Assembly: GCA_011959405.1 (NCBI GenBank)
Contig: BLLX01000005.1
Coordinates: 1 to 63,432, forward strand
Direction of reading: 5' to 3'
Origin: Muribaculaceae bacterium
GTDB lineage: Bacteria > Bacteroidota > Bacteroidia > Bacteroidales > Muribaculaceae
DNA length: 63,432 nt
Position 1 is the stretch's first letter, and the number at the start of each line of letters is the position of its first letter. The position numbers were made by a program, and so were the translations under genes. This document shows positions 18,695 to 27,290 of this stretch, piece by piece. The notes beneath the pieces were generated by a model. That model worked only from the letters and a program-made list of their open reading frames with translations. It was not told the DNA's origin and did no database searches.

Positions 18695-19915
18695 TTACAG
18701 TTTGTCCACTTCGAGGTCTCCGCCGATGATTTCTTCCCAGGGAAGTCCGTCGGTGGCGAGTTGTTGAAGGAACGGATCCGGATTGAATTCCTCGACATTG
18801 TGTACGCCGGGTTTCACCCATTCTCCGGTGAGGAACATCATGGCGCCCACCATGGCGGGGACTCCGGTGGTGTAGCTCACTGCCTGCATGCCTGTCTCGC
18901 GGTAGGCCGCTTCGTGGCTGCAGTTGTTGTATATGTAGTATGTGAGCGGATTGCCGTTCTTGTCTTTGCCGGATATGCGGCAGCCGATGGATGTCTCTCC
19001 GTGGTAGTTTTCGCCAAGGTCCTGCGGATTGGGCAATACGGCTTTGAGGAACTGGAGAGGAACGATCTTGGTGCCGTTATAGTCCACTTCGTCGATGCGG
19101 GCCATGCCTATGTTCTGGATCACGCGCAGATGGGTGAGATATTCCTGTCCGAATGTCATCCAGAAACGGGCACGCTTGATCGTGGGATAGTTCTGGACGA
19201 GGGATTCCAGTTCTTCGTGATAGAGCAGATAGCTTTCACGCGCGCCGATGCGCGGGTAGGTCAGAGATCCGTGTATCTCCAGCGGTCCGGTGGTCACCCA
19301 TTTGCCGTCCTGCCAGTAGCGTCCGTTTTGAGTGATTTCCCGGATGTTGATTTCGGGGTTGAAGTTGGTGGCAAAAGCTTTTCCGTGGTCTCCGGCATTG
19401 CAGTCGACGATGTCGAGATATTCCATCTCTGAGAAATGGTGCTTGGCTGCGTATGCGGTGAACACGCCGCTTACTCCCGGGTCGAAGCCGCATCCGAGAA
19501 TGGCGGTCAGGCCGGCTTTCTCGAAGCGTTCGCGATAGGCCCACTGCCAGCTGTATTCGAAATGAGCTTCGTCTTTCGGCTCATAGTTGGCCGTGTCGAG
19601 ATAATTGACCCCGCATTCCAGACATGCGTCCATGATCGTGAGGTCCTGATAGGGGAGGGCTACGTTGATGACAAGCACGGGCTTGTGGCGGTTGAGCAGT
19701 TCCACAAGCTCAGGAACGCTGTCAGCATCCACACGGTCGGTGTAGATCTCGGGAGCCTGTGGCACGGCTTTGCGTATGGAATCGGCTACGGCGTCGCATT
19801 TGCTTTTTGTACGTGACGCGATCACAATAGGACCGAACACTTCAGGGTGTTGGGCGCATTTGTGGGCTACGACGGTGCCTACGCCGCCAGCTCCGATTAT
19901 AACGACTTTTGCCAT
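18695..19915 (-). CDS. Carboxynorspermidine synthase (saccharopine dehydrogenase family)
   Basis: Likely reduces a Schiff base of aspartate semialdehyde with putrescine or diaminopropane to carboxy(nor)spermidine in the alternative spermidine route used by many gut Bacteroidetes. The N-terminus VVIIGAGGVGTVVAHKCAQ is an NAD(P)H-binding Rossmann motif, and the body (GVNYLDTANYEPKDE, GCGFDPGVSGVFTAY) is characteristic of this branch rather than of lysine-pathway saccharopine dehydrogenase. Length 406 is right. The decarboxylase partner is not in the window. Confidence 0.85.
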   Translation of the reverse strand: MAKVVIIGAGGVGTVVAHKCAQHPEVFGPIVIASRTKSKCDAVADSIRKAVPQAPEIYTDRVDADSVPELVELLNRHKPVLVINVALPYQDLTIMDACLECGVNYLDTANYEPKDEAHFEYSWQWAYRERFEKAGLTAILGCGFDPGVSGVFTAYAAKHHFSEMEYLDIVDCNAGDHGKAFATNFNPEINIREITQNGRYWQDGKWVTTGPLEIHGSLTYPRIGARESYLLYHEELESLVQNYPTIKRARFWMTFGQEYLTHLRVIQNIGMARIDEVDYNGTKIVPLQFLKAVLPNPQDLGENYHGETSIGCRISGKDKNGNPLTYYIYNNCSHEAAYRETGMQAVSYTTGVPAMVGAMMFLTGEWVKPGVHNVEEFNPDPFLQQLATDGLPWEEIIGGDLEVDKL

Positions 19916-19969
19916 TATCTGATGGGTGTATTCTTTGGTTATTGGTTTTGTTAATGTCAGTTCAGAGCG

Positions 19970-20002
19970 CTAATTTACACAAAATAATTCGGACACGCCA
20001 AA
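19970..20002 (-). promoter_or_regulatory. Probable promoter of the carboxynorspermidine synthase gene
   Basis: On the minus strand, TTTG (19999-20002) is followed after 21 bases by TAAATTAG (19970-19977), one mismatch from TAnnTTTG. The leader would be about 50 bases. Confidence 0.5.
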
Positions 20003-20021
20003 TAAAAAGTGTCAATATGAC

Positions 20022-20843
20022 TTAATAGTGCTCGCTGTCGTTGGGGAAATCGCCGGACTTGACGTCGTTGATGTAATTGCCCACGGCATTTTTTATCTCA
20101 GTGGCCAGGTCGGCATAGCGGCGGAGGAATTTCGGCGAGAAGCCCTGATTGATTCCGAGCATGTCCTGCATCACAAGCACCTGTCCGTCCGTTCCGGCGC
20201 CGGCGCCTATGCCGATTGTCGGTATGTAGAGCGACGACGAGACTTCGGTGGCGAGCGCAGCTGGGATTTTCTCCATAACCAGAGCGAAGCAGCCGGCTTC
20301 CTGAAGCATCAGGGCGTCGTGTTTCAGTTTCTGGGCCTCGGCGTCGGATTTGGCCCGCACGTTGTAGGTGCCGAATTTGTTGATGCTTTGTGGCGTGAGA
20401 CCTAAATGAGCCATTACCGGAATACCGGCGGAAAGGATGCGCCTGACTCCGTCGAGAATCTCTTCACCGCCTTCCATTTTCACAGCTTCGGCCCCGGTCT
20501 CCTTTATGATGCGTATGGCTGATGCCAGCGCGACGTCGGGATTGCCCTGATATGATCCGAAGGGAAGATCCACCACAACCATGGCACGTTTCACGCCGCG
20601 CACCACGCATTGTCCGTGGTAGATCATCTGGTCGAGAGTGATTGGCAGCGTGGTGGAGTGGCCGGCCATGACATTGGCGGCTGAATCGCCTACCAGAATC
20701 ACATCTATGCCGGCCTGATCCATGAGAGTCGCCATGGAATAGTCGTAGGCTGTGATCATTGAGATTTTCTCGCCTTGCTCTTTCATCTGGGCGAGACGGA
20801 TGGTCGTGATCTTGCGCTGGTTGTCAGTGGTGTTGGTTGACAT
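20022..20843 (-). CDS. panB: 3-methyl-2-oxobutanoate hydroxymethyltransferase
   Basis: First committed step of pantothenate synthesis: transfers a hydroxymethyl group from methylenetetrahydrofolate to alpha-ketoisovalerate. Motifs: [44 protein letters not shown] and [10 protein letters not shown], all diagnostic of the PanB barrel. I use the ATG at 20843 (273 residues); a TTG nine codons upstream is in frame but lacks support. It lies 84 bases downstream of the ferritin gene, with a strong hairpin in between. Confidence 0.96.
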   Translation of the reverse strand: MSTNTTDNQRKITTIRLAQMKEQGEKISMITAYDYSMATLMDQAGIDVILVGDSAANVMAGHSTTLPITLDQMIYHGQCVVRGVKRAMVVVDLPFGSYQGNPDVALASAIRIIKETGAEAVKMEGGEEILDGVRRILSAGIPVMAHLGLTPQSINKFGTYNVRAKSDAEAQKLKHDALMLQEAGCFALVMEKIPAALATEVSSSLYIPTIGIGAGAGTDGQVLVMQDMLGINQGFSPKFLRRYADLATEIKNAVGNYINDVKSGDFPNDSEHY

Positions 20844-20869
20844 TCTGAGAGGATGTTTGATAGTTGACA

Positions 20870-20894
20870 AAGACGGGGCACAATACCCCGTCTT
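20870..20894 (-). terminator. Hairpin between ferritin and panB
   Basis: A perfect 9-bp stem (20870-20878 with 20886-20894) with a 7-base loop is followed on the minus strand by TTTGTC. It looks like a terminator for ferritin, but it lies only 26 bases before the panB start and I find no clear panB promoter between the two genes; it may act as a partial terminator or attenuator. Confidence 0.7.
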
Positions 20895-20927
20895 CTATAT
20901 ATTGTTATGTGAGAAAATCTATTTCTG

Positions 20928-21449
20928 TTATTCTTTGGTGAGAATGGCCGGTGCAACGAATGTTCTTGCTGCGAGTTCACGGTCGAGTGTGTAGAGACCC
21001 ATTCCGTTGTCGCCCACAAGGGTGAACTTGTCGATCAGCGCCTGGGCGTTTTCTTCTTCTTCAACCTGCTCGTTGACAAACCATGTAAGGCAGTCGCGGG
21101 TAGCATAGTCGTGCTCGGCTTCCGCCATCGCATAGAGATTGTTGATAAGAGCTGTCACGGTCTGCTCATGGGACAAGGTAGCCTTAAACACATCGGCCGG
21201 AGTATCCCATCCGTCAACCGGAACTTCCGCTATGGGTTTGAGGACAACGCGCGCACCGCGGCGGTTCAGGTAGTTCATGAAGATTTCGGCGTGGGCCTGT
21301 TCTTCTTTGAACTGGATTTTAAACCAGTTTGCAACGCCGGGCAGACCTTTGTGCTCATAGTACATGCCCATTGACAGATAAAGATATGCCGACCAGAGTT
21401 CGGCATTGATTTGCTCGTTGAGAGCAGCTTGAATTTTGTCGCTTAACAT
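20928..21449 (-). CDS. ftnA: Non-haem ferritin
   Basis: Iron-storage protein forming a 24-subunit shell with ferroxidase activity. The four-helix bundle shows the ferroxidase ligands Glu17 (NEQINAELWSAYLYLSM) and Glu50/His53 (EEQAHAEIFMNYL), plus the later block AEAEHDYATRDCLTWFVNEQVEEE. Length 173 matches bacterial ferritin of the FtnA type, not bacterioferritin (no haem-ligand Met in the usual place). It has its own well-formed promoter and a downstream hairpin, and is probably regulated by iron or oxygen, though I see no operator I can name. Confidence 0.95.
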   Translation of the reverse strand: MLSDKIQAALNEQINAELWSAYLYLSMGMYYEHKGLPGVANWFKIQFKEEQAHAEIFMNYLNRRGARVVLKPIAEVPVDGWDTPADVFKATLSHEQTVTALINNLYAMAEAEHDYATRDCLTWFVNEQVEEEENAQALIDKFTLVGDNGMGLYTLDRELAARTFVAPAILTKE

Positions 21450-21475
21450 AATATATTGTGAAGTTTTGATTGTCG

Positions 21476-21507
21476 CAAAAGTAATAATTCCTGTTTACAC
21501 GGCCAAA
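21476..21507 (-). promoter_or_regulatory. Ferritin promoter
   Basis: The minus strand reads TTTG (21504-21507), 20 bases, then TACTTTTG (21476-21483), an exact match to both elements of the Bacteroidetes promoter. The leader would be about 20 bases. Confidence 0.8.
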
Positions 21508-21513
21508 AAAACT

Positions 21514-22551
21514 TTATTTTACAGTGTAGTTCAGTTTCTTGGATATGTGGCGTCCGCGGTCGCGGAGTTTGCGTGAGAATGCTGCGCGGAAAAGTCTGTG
21601 GGCTGTGCGGTGACGTCTGTGATAGATTTCAAATGTGTCTGTGGCCGGATTGAAGTCCGGCTTGTAGCATTCGCGTGGCGACACATAGCAATAAGTAATA
21701 TCTTCAATCATGGCGCTGACTCCATCCTGCGGTGTGGCCACCTCGTCTATCTGGTGCTTTGACGGGGCTATGCATGTGATGCCTTTGTGCCGGCATTCGG
21801 CTGCTACAGAGCTGATTGATGCGTCATAATGTTCTTTCAGAGGGCGTGGATCGAAGTCCGTCCATGCGCTTTCTCCAAGTTTCTGCACGGGCCGCAGTTG
21901 CACGATGTCCGGCTGCAGGCCTTCAGGCCAGATGTCCCAGAATCCGGATCCCTCCAGATCATGCACGTTCAGAGAGTTTACGGTGAAGTTTACTCTTACT
22001 CGGAACTTTGGGTGTTCTTTTTTGATACCCTGTATTATATTTAATAATGTCAGGAGATTGCTGAATTTTGCTCCGGTCATCAGATGCTCGTATGTTTCCT
22101 GGCGTGTGCCGTGCATGGAGAGAGTGATCTCGTTCAGGCCGGCTTTGACAAGATCCGGCAGGCTTACTTTGCCGGATGCTATCAGCTGTCCGTTGGTGAT
22201 AAGAGAGATATATGGAACACCGGCATTTTTGCCGCGGGCTATTATTTCAGCCAGACGTGGATATAGGGTAGGTTCGGCTCCGCATCCTATCTGCAATTTC
22301 AAGGCCCGGTGAAAAAAAGCGTGCTCTATCAGGGCCAGCCGTTCCTCGGAGATGGTGCCTGTCATGCCTGCCCGCATGGTGTCGTCGCTGAAAAAGCACA
22401 TGCGGCATCGCAGATTGCATGCGAGCACCGGGTCTAAAAATACCCCTATATAGCGTCGCCTGCATGAGTGCATGGTCCATAGCCCTAATAATTTGACAAA
22501 TCCTGGCGTTTTTTCTCCGGCCGCCATTTTCAGCAGTTTATAGATGTTCAT
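21514..22551 (-). CDS. Radical SAM protein of unknown specificity
   Basis: The CX3CX2C cluster CNLRCRMC binds the [4Fe-4S]-SAM centre, followed by the radical SAM barrel (QIGCGAEPTLYPRL, ISLITNG, NEITLSMHGTRQETY). A Cys pair near the end (ITYCYVSPRECY) may hold a second cluster, but the full SPASM pattern is not clear. The substrate is unknown; it resembles neither PflA nor a standard sulfatase-maturating enzyme, so it should not be assumed to activate the sulfatase at 41283. I start at the ATG at 22551, which lies six bases past the promoter box and suggests a leaderless mRNA; a Met eight codons in (22527) is the alternative. Confidence 0.8.
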   Translation of the reverse strand: MNIYKLLKMAAGEKTPGFVKLLGLWTMHSCRRRYIGVFLDPVLACNLRCRMCFFSDDTMRAGMTGTISEERLALIEHAFFHRALKLQIGCGAEPTLYPRLAEIIARGKNAGVPYISLITNGQLIASGKVSLPDLVKAGLNEITLSMHGTRQETYEHLMTGAKFSNLLTLLNIIQGIKKEHPKFRVRVNFTVNSLNVHDLEGSGFWDIWPEGLQPDIVQLRPVQKLGESAWTDFDPRPLKEHYDASISSVAAECRHKGITCIAPSKHQIDEVATPQDGVSAMIEDITYCYVSPRECYKPDFNPATDTFEIYHRRHRTAHRLFRAAFSRKLRDRGRHISKKLNYTVK

Positions 22552-22556
22552 GCTGG

Positions 22557-22588
22557 CAAAGTTAAGACAAATCCACCAATCGGACAAT
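22557..22588 (-). promoter_or_regulatory. Promoter of the radical SAM gene, predicted leaderless
   Basis: TAACTTTG (22557-22564) is an exact -7 box on the minus strand; ATTG (22585-22588) lies 20 bases upstream. The ATG begins six bases after the box, where transcription is expected to start. Confidence 0.6.
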
Positions 22589-22640
22589 TAATATTGATGG
22601 GATGCCGTTGTGCGTGATTCTGTATCACGGTTTTGTAAAA

Positions 22641-22672
22641 TTTGGAGGAATGAAAAAGAATGCTTACCTTTG
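22641..22672 (+). promoter_or_regulatory. rpmH promoter
   Basis: TTTG (22641-22644), 20 bases, TACCTTTG (22665-22672): an exact Bacteroidetes promoter. The leader to the rpmH ATG is about 40 bases. It diverges from the radical SAM promoter. Confidence 0.85.
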
Positions 22673-22718
22673 CACCTCGGAAATAAAGAAATTTACGTAA
22701 ACACAATTATTTATCGCG

Positions 22719-22874
22719 ATGAAAAGAACATTCCAACCTTCAAACCGCAAGAGAGTCAACAAGCACGGTTTCCGTGAAAGAATGGCGACCGCCGATGGCC
22801 GCAAGGTTCTCGCCCGCCGTCGTGCAAAAGGCCGTAAGAGCCTGACCGTGTCGGATCATCTCGGCTGCAAGTAA
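22719..22874 (+). CDS. rpmH: Ribosomal protein L34
   Basis: Small basic protein of the large ribosomal subunit, 51 residues. It begins [22 protein letters not shown] and continues with [16 protein letters not shown], the L34 signature. It is monocistronic here, with its own promoter and a hairpin terminator after it. The dnaA, rnpA and yidC neighbours seen in many other bacteria are absent, so this is not evidence for the replication origin. Confidence 0.97.
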   Translation: MKRTFQPSNRKRVNKHGFRERMATADGRKVLARRRAKGRKSLTVSDHLGCK

Positions 22875-22908
22875 TCCGGGATTCCGCTGAATGCGGATGT
22901 GAAATTTA

Positions 22909-22944
22909 CCGGGTCGCGTTTCCTGACGAGGATACGCGGCCCGG
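22909..22944 (+). terminator. Terminator after rpmH
   Basis: A 10-bp stem with one G-U pair (22909-22918 with 22935-22944) is followed by TTTCGTGTGTCTGTTT. It separates rpmH from the EF-G paralogue. Confidence 0.75.
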
Positions 22945-23062
22945 TTTCGTGTGTCTGTTTATGTTGTGAAACATGCCGGGGGATGATGGGATGCTAAGAA
23001 ATTATGTGTAATTTGCGGCTCGATTCTTGATTTACAAACTAACTCTAATCCATGATAAAGTT

Positions 23063-25219
23063 ATGAAAGTTTACGAAACAAAGGAAATCAAAAACATAGC
23101 CCTGCTCGGCAGCAAGGGTTCCGGCAAAACCACACTCGCGGAAGCTATGCTCTTCGAGTGTGGGGTGATAAAACGTCGTGGCACTATCGGCGCACAGAAT
23201 ACGGTATGTGATTATTTTCCGGTGGAAAAAGAATATGGATACTCGGTGTTTCCCACTATATTTTATGCGGAGTTTCTTGGCCGCAAGTTGAATTTTATCG
23301 ACTGTCCCGGGGCGGATGACTTTGTGGGCGGAGCTATAACTGCGCTGAATGTCACGGACACCGGTGTGATTGTGATTGATGCACAGTATGGCGTGGAAGT
23401 GGGCACGCAGAATATATTCCGCACCACGGCTTCGTTGCGCAAGCCTGTTATCTTTGCGATGAATCAGCTTGACGGGGAGAAGGCCGATTATGAAAATGTG
23501 CTTGAGCAGATGCGTGAAGTGTTTGGCAAAAAGGTTATCCCCATTCAGTATCCGCTGGCATGTGGTCCCGGCTTTAACGCGATGATTGATGTGCTGCTGA
23601 TGAAGAAATATGAATGGGGACCCGACGGTGGTGTACCTGTTATTTCTGATATTCCGGAGGATCAGATGGAGCATGCGCGTGAGCTGCACCAGCAGCTGGT
23701 TGAGGCTGCGGCCGAGAACGATGAGACCTTGATGGAGAAGTTCTTTGATCAAGGCCATCTTTCCGAGGATGAAATGCGCGAAGGTATCCGTAAGGGATTG
23801 GTGGATAGGTCGATCTATCCTGTTTTCTGCGTGAGCGCCATGAAAGACATGGGTGTGCGGCGCATGATGGAATTCCTTGGAAACGTGGTGCCTTTTGTCG
23901 AGGATATGCCTGCACCGGTCGATGCCGCCGGCGAAGAAGTGAAGCCCGACAGCAACGGACCGCTTAGTCTTTATGTGTTCAAGACATCGGTGGAGCCGCA
24001 TATCGGCGAAGTGAGCTACTTCAAGGTGATGAGCGGCACTCTGTCGGCCGGCGTGGATCTGAACAACGTGAGCCGCGAGAGCAAGGAGCGCATAGCTCAG
24101 ATTTACTGTGTGTGCGGCCAGATTCGTACGCAGATCGACAAGCTCTGTGCAGGCGATATTGGTGCTACCGTGAAACTCAAAGATGTGCGCACGGGCAATA
24201 CGCTCAATGAAAAGGGCTGTGAATATGCGTATGATTTCATTAAATACCCCGAACCGAAATATCTCAGAGCCATCAGGCCCGTTACCGAGAGTGATGCCGA
24301 AAAACTCATGGAAATTCTGACTCGTATGCACGAGGAGGATCCCACATGGGTTGTGGAACAGAGCAAGGAACTCAAGCAGACGATTGTGGGCGGTCAGGGC
24401 GAATTTCATCTTCGTACGCTCAAATGGCGTGTAGAAAACAATGATAAGCTGCCGATCGTGTTTGAGGAGCCTAAAATTCCATATCGCGAAACTATCACCA
24501 AGGCTGCCCGTGCCGACTATCGCCATAAAAAACAGAGCGGCGGCGCCGGTCAGTTCGGCGAGGTGCACCTGATAATTGAGCCTTACACAGAAGGCATGCC
24601 TGCCCCGGATACCTATAAATTCGGAAATCAGGAATATAAGATGAGTGTCCGTGATACCCAGGAGATTCCTCTCGGCTGGGGCGGAAAACTGGTGGTCCAC
24701 AACTGTATTGTCGGCGGCGCCATTGACGCCCGCTTTATTCCGGCTATAGTCAAGGGCCTGATGGACCGTATGGAGCAGGGGCCGCTTACCGGTTCGTATG
24801 CCCGTGATGTGAGAGTGTGCATATACGATGGCAAGATGCACCCGGTGGATTCAAACGAAATCTCTTTCCGCCTGGCCGGACGCAATGCCTTCAGTGAGGC
24901 TTTCCGCAGCGCCAATCCAAAGGTTCTGGAGCCTATATACGATGTGGATGTGATGGTTCCGGCCGATGTGATGGGCGACGTGATGAGCGATCTGCAGGGA
25001 CGCAGGGCCATAATCATGGGCATGAGCAGTGAGAACGGTTTTGAGAAAATATCGGCGCGTGTGCCGCTTAAGGAAATGGCGTCCTACAGCACGGCTCTCA
25101 GCTCAATCACCGGAGGCCGGTCTTCGTTCTCGATGAAGTTCAATGGATATGAACTCGTGCCTGCGGATGTTCAGGAAAAACTTCTGAAAGCATACTCCGA
25201 GACTTCGTCTGAAGACTGA
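23063..25219 (+). CDS. EF-G paralogue with altered GTPase motifs (EF-G2-like)
   Basis: Translation-elongation-factor-like protein of 718 residues with EF-G domains I-V complete. The G motifs depart from canonical EF-G: G1 is GSKGSGKTT, G3 is DCPGADDF instead of DTPGHVDF, so the catalytic switch II His is Ala, and G4 is NQLD instead of NKxD. The loss of the His predicts weak or absent GTP hydrolysis. From memory of the literature, Bacteroides thetaiotaomicron has such a paralogue (EF-G2), lacking GTPase activity and needed under carbon limitation; equating this gene with it is inference. I use the ATG at 23063; a TTG at 23027 is a weaker option. The next gene downstream encodes a Crp/Fnr regulator. 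The canonical fusA must lie elsewhere. Confidence 0.9.
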   Translation: MKVYETKEIKNIALLGSKGSGKTTLAEAMLFECGVIKRRGTIGAQNTVCDYFPVEKEYGYSVFPTIFYAEFLGRKLNFIDCPGADDFVGGAITALNVTDTGVIVIDAQYGVEVGTQNIFRTTASLRKPVIFAMNQLDGEKADYENVLEQMREVFGKKVIPIQYPLACGPGFNAMIDVLLMKKYEWGPDGGVPVISDIPEDQMEHARELHQQLVEAAAENDETLMEKFFDQGHLSEDEMREGIRKGLVDRSIYPVFCVSAMKDMGVRRMMEFLGNVVPFVEDMPAPVDAAGEEVKPDSNGPLSLYVFKTSVEPHIGEVSYFKVMSGTLSAGVDLNNVSRESKERIAQIYCVCGQIRTQIDKLCAGDIGATVKLKDVRTGNTLNEKGCEYAYDFIKYPEPKYLRAIRPVTESDAEKLMEILTRMHEEDPTWVVEQSKELKQTIVGGQGEFHLRTLKWRVENNDKLPIVFEEPKIPYRETITKAARADYRHKKQSGGAGQFGEVHLIIEPYTEGMPAPDTYKFGNQEYKMSVRDTQEIPLGWGGKLVVHNCIVGGAIDARFIPAIVKGLMDRMEQGPLTGSYARDVRVCIYDGKMHPVDSNEISFRLAGRNAFSEAFRSANPKVLEPIYDVDVMVPADVMGDVMSDLQGRRAIIMGMSSENGFEKISARVPLKEMASYSTALSSITGGRSSFSMKFNGYELVPADVQEKLLKAYSETSSED

Positions 25220-25237
25220 ATATAACTGACGGACATA

Positions 25238-25270
25238 TCGGGCGCGGCCGATGCTGACAGCCGCGCCCGA
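25238..25270 (+). terminator. Terminator after the EF-G paralogue
   Basis: A perfect 10-bp GC-rich stem (25238-25247 with 25261-25270) lies 18 bases after the stop codon. The following bases (TCTACTGTTT) are only moderately T-rich. Confidence 0.7.
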
Positions 25271-25318
25271 TCTACTGTTTCCATTGCTGCCGGTCGCTAC
25301 ATGTCGGGTAATGGCCGG

Positions 25319-25350
25319 TTTGCCAGTATCGTGAAAAATTCTTATCTTTG
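25319..25350 (+). promoter_or_regulatory. Promoter of the Crp/Fnr regulator operon
   Basis: TTTG (25319-25322), 20 bases, TATCTTTG (25343-25350): an exact match. The leader to the ATG at 25372 is about 15 bases. Confidence 0.85.
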
Positions 25351-25371
25351 TGCCGATAACAACGGTACGCT

Positions 25372-26070
25372 ATGATAAGAGAAGTTCTTGAACAAGTAAT
25401 CAGCGAAGATCTTGCCGATCTTTGGTCAGTGTTCACTCCAGAAGAAAAGCGTCTGGTGATGGAGAACTTTACGCTTCATCATTTTAAGAAGAATCAGGTG
25501 ATATATGCTGAGAAAGATCAGCCGGAAATGTTATGGTGCCTGATCAGGGGTAAAGTGAAAAAATGGAAAGAGGGCATTGGCGGACGGTCTCAGATCATCC
25601 GTTTGATCCGTCCGGTACAATACTTCGGCTATCGTGCTCACTTTGCGGGCGAACTTTACGTTAGCTCGGCATCAGCTTTTGAACAGAGCACCGTGGGTAC
25701 ATTGCCGCTGTCGATCGTGGATCAGCTGATAGAGAAGAACAGCCGTGTGGCTCTTTTCTTCATTCATGAACTCGCACGCAATCTTGGAAGTTCTGACACC
25801 AAGATTGTGAATCTTACACAAAAGCATATACGCGGACGTCTGGCTGAAGCGTTGATCGTGCTGATAGAGAATTACGGTTATGAGGAGGATTCATCCACAT
25901 TGCGCATCTATATGAGCCGCGAGGATCTGGCTAATCTTTCCAATATGACCACATCCAATGCCATAAGGACATTGTCGGCGTTTGTCACAGAGCATCTTAT
26001 CACCGTGGACGGACGGCGTATACGCATCCTCAATGAAGCCCAACTTCATAAAATAAGCAAATACGGATAA
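25372..26070 (+). CDS. Crp/Fnr family transcriptional regulator
   Basis: N-terminal cyclic-nucleotide-binding-like beta-barrel (about 20-135, [20 protein letters not shown]) joined by a dimerisation helix to a C-terminal winged helix (about 155-225, [25 protein letters not shown], recognition helix around [11 protein letters not shown]). There are no N-terminal cysteines for an Fnr-type iron-sulfur cluster and the barrel lacks a clear cAMP phosphate cassette, so the effector is unknown. It is followed after one base by purT. In B. thetaiotaomicron the Crp-family activator Cur controls carbon-starvation genes including the EF-G paralogue; this gene, next to such a paralogue, could be its orthologue, but that needs a comparison I cannot run. 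Confidence 0.88.
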   Translation: MIREVLEQVISEDLADLWSVFTPEEKRLVMENFTLHHFKKNQVIYAEKDQPEMLWCLIRGKVKKWKEGIGGRSQIIRLIRPVQYFGYRAHFAGELYVSSASAFEQSTVGTLPLSIVDQLIEKNSRVALFFIHELARNLGSSDTKIVNLTQKHIRGRLAEALIVLIENYGYEEDSSTLRIYMSREDLANLSNMTTSNAIRTLSAFVTEHLITVDGRRIRILNEAQLHKISKYG

Positions 26071-26071
26071 A

Positions 26072-27244
26072 ATGAATTGCAAGCTATGTCGTGGCCGCAA
26101 GGCCCTGCTGCTCGGCAGCGGAGAGTTAGGAAAAGAGGTGGCCATAGAACTTCAGCGTTACGGCGTGGAAGTAGTGGCTTGTGATAAATATGCCGGAGCT
26201 CCGGCAATGCAGGTGGCTGACAGGTGCCATGTGTTTAACATGCTTGACGGGCAGGAACTGCGCCGCGTGATCGAGCTGGAACGTCCGGACCACATTATTC
26301 CGGAGGTTGAGGCTATAGCGACTCCGGTGCTTGTTGAACTGGAGAAAGAGGGCTACAATGTCACCCCTACGGCAAGCGCTGCATGGCTCACCATGAACAG
26401 AGAGGGCATAAGGCGTCTGGCGGCAGAAGAATTGCAGTTGCCCACATCGCCGTATCGTTTTGCGTCTACTCGCGAGGAATTCATTGCCGCGGTAGAGCAT
26501 ATCGGAATGCCTTGTGTGGTCAAGCCTGTCATGAGTTCCAGCGGTCACGGCCAGAGCACAGTGCGCCATGCCGACCAGATAGAAGGCGCATGGAAAGAAG
26601 CTCAGGAAGGCGGACGTGCCGGAGCGGGCCGTGTGATTGTGGAAGGCTTTGTCGATTTTGATTATGAAATAACGTTGCTGACAGTAAGAAGCTGTTCGGG
26701 TACGGCATTCTGCGAACCCGTAGGCCATATTCAGGAAAACGGAGACTACCGCTACTCATGGCAGCCGCAGCCAATGACCCCGTTGGCGCTCCAGCGGGCG
26801 CGCGCTATTGCCGCTAAAGTGACAGACGCGCTTGGCGGATACGGCCTTTTCGGCGTAGAACTGTTTGTCAAAGGCGATGAAGTCATATTTTCAGAGGTGT
26901 CGCCGCGTCCCCATGATACGGGAATGGTGACTATGATTTCGCAGGATCTGAGTGAATTCGCCCTTCATGCCCGGGCTGTGCTCGGCCTGCCTGTTCCGGC
27001 CATACGTTTCTACGGCCCGTCGGCTTCGTGTGCCGTGGTCGTTGAAGGCAACGGCACTGATGTGGAGTTCGGTAATCTTGTTGACGTTCTTGCAGAACCG
27101 GGCACTCAGTTGCGCGTTTTCGGAAAGCCTGAAGTGTGCGGTCACCGTCGCATGGGAGTGATTCTGTCTACGGCCGATTCTGTGGACGAAGCCCGAGCAA
27201 AAGCCGAGCGTGCTTATGCCAAGCTCACTGTTGAAGTGCGCTGA
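26072..27244 (+). CDS. purT: Formate-dependent phosphoribosylglycinamide formyltransferase
   Basis: ATP-grasp enzyme converting GAR to formyl-GAR with formate and ATP in purine synthesis. N-terminal preATP-grasp domain ([20 protein letters not shown]), ATP-grasp core ([16 protein letters not shown]) and metal-binding block [26 protein letters not shown]. Length 390 is standard. It lies one base after the Crp/Fnr gene and 46 bases before pyruvate formate-lyase, which produces the formate it uses, a sensible metabolic neighbourhood. Confidence 0.96.
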   Translation: MNCKLCRGRKALLLGSGELGKEVAIELQRYGVEVVACDKYAGAPAMQVADRCHVFNMLDGQELRRVIELERPDHIIPEVEAIATPVLVELEKEGYNVTPTASAAWLTMNREGIRRLAAEELQLPTSPYRFASTREEFIAAVEHIGMPCVVKPVMSSSGHGQSTVRHADQIEGAWKEAQEGGRAGAGRVIVEGFVDFDYEITLLTVRSCSGTAFCEPVGHIQENGDYRYSWQPQPMTPLALQRARAIAAKVTDALGGYGLFGVELFVKGDEVIFSEVSPRPHDTGMVTMISQDLSEFALHARAVLGLPVPAIRFYGPSASCAVVVEGNGTDVEFGNLVDVLAEPGTQLRVFGKPEVCGHRRMGVILSTADSVDEARAKAERAYAKLTVEVR

Positions 27245-27290
27245 CATAATATATACCATTCATTAATTATATACAACCCCATACGATTTT

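Noticed and set aside
18542-19432. A 296-codon open frame antisense to the carboxynorspermidine synthase gene
   Set aside because: It spans two real minus-strand genes and the space between them, with no motif or promoter.
21514-22551. The radical SAM gene as the maturase for the Ser-type sulfatase
   Set aside because: It lacks a clear SPASM Cys pattern and the maturase-type motifs, and lies about 19 kb from the sulfatase.
22719-22874. rpmH as a marker of the replication origin
   Set aside because: No dnaA, rnpA, yidC or DnaA-box cluster is nearby, and rpmH is monocistronic here.
23045-24841. A 598-codon open frame antisense to the EF-G paralogue
   Set aside because: It is rich in His and Leu with no recognisable domain and mirrors the codon structure of the real gene; it is a by-product of codon bias on the other strand.
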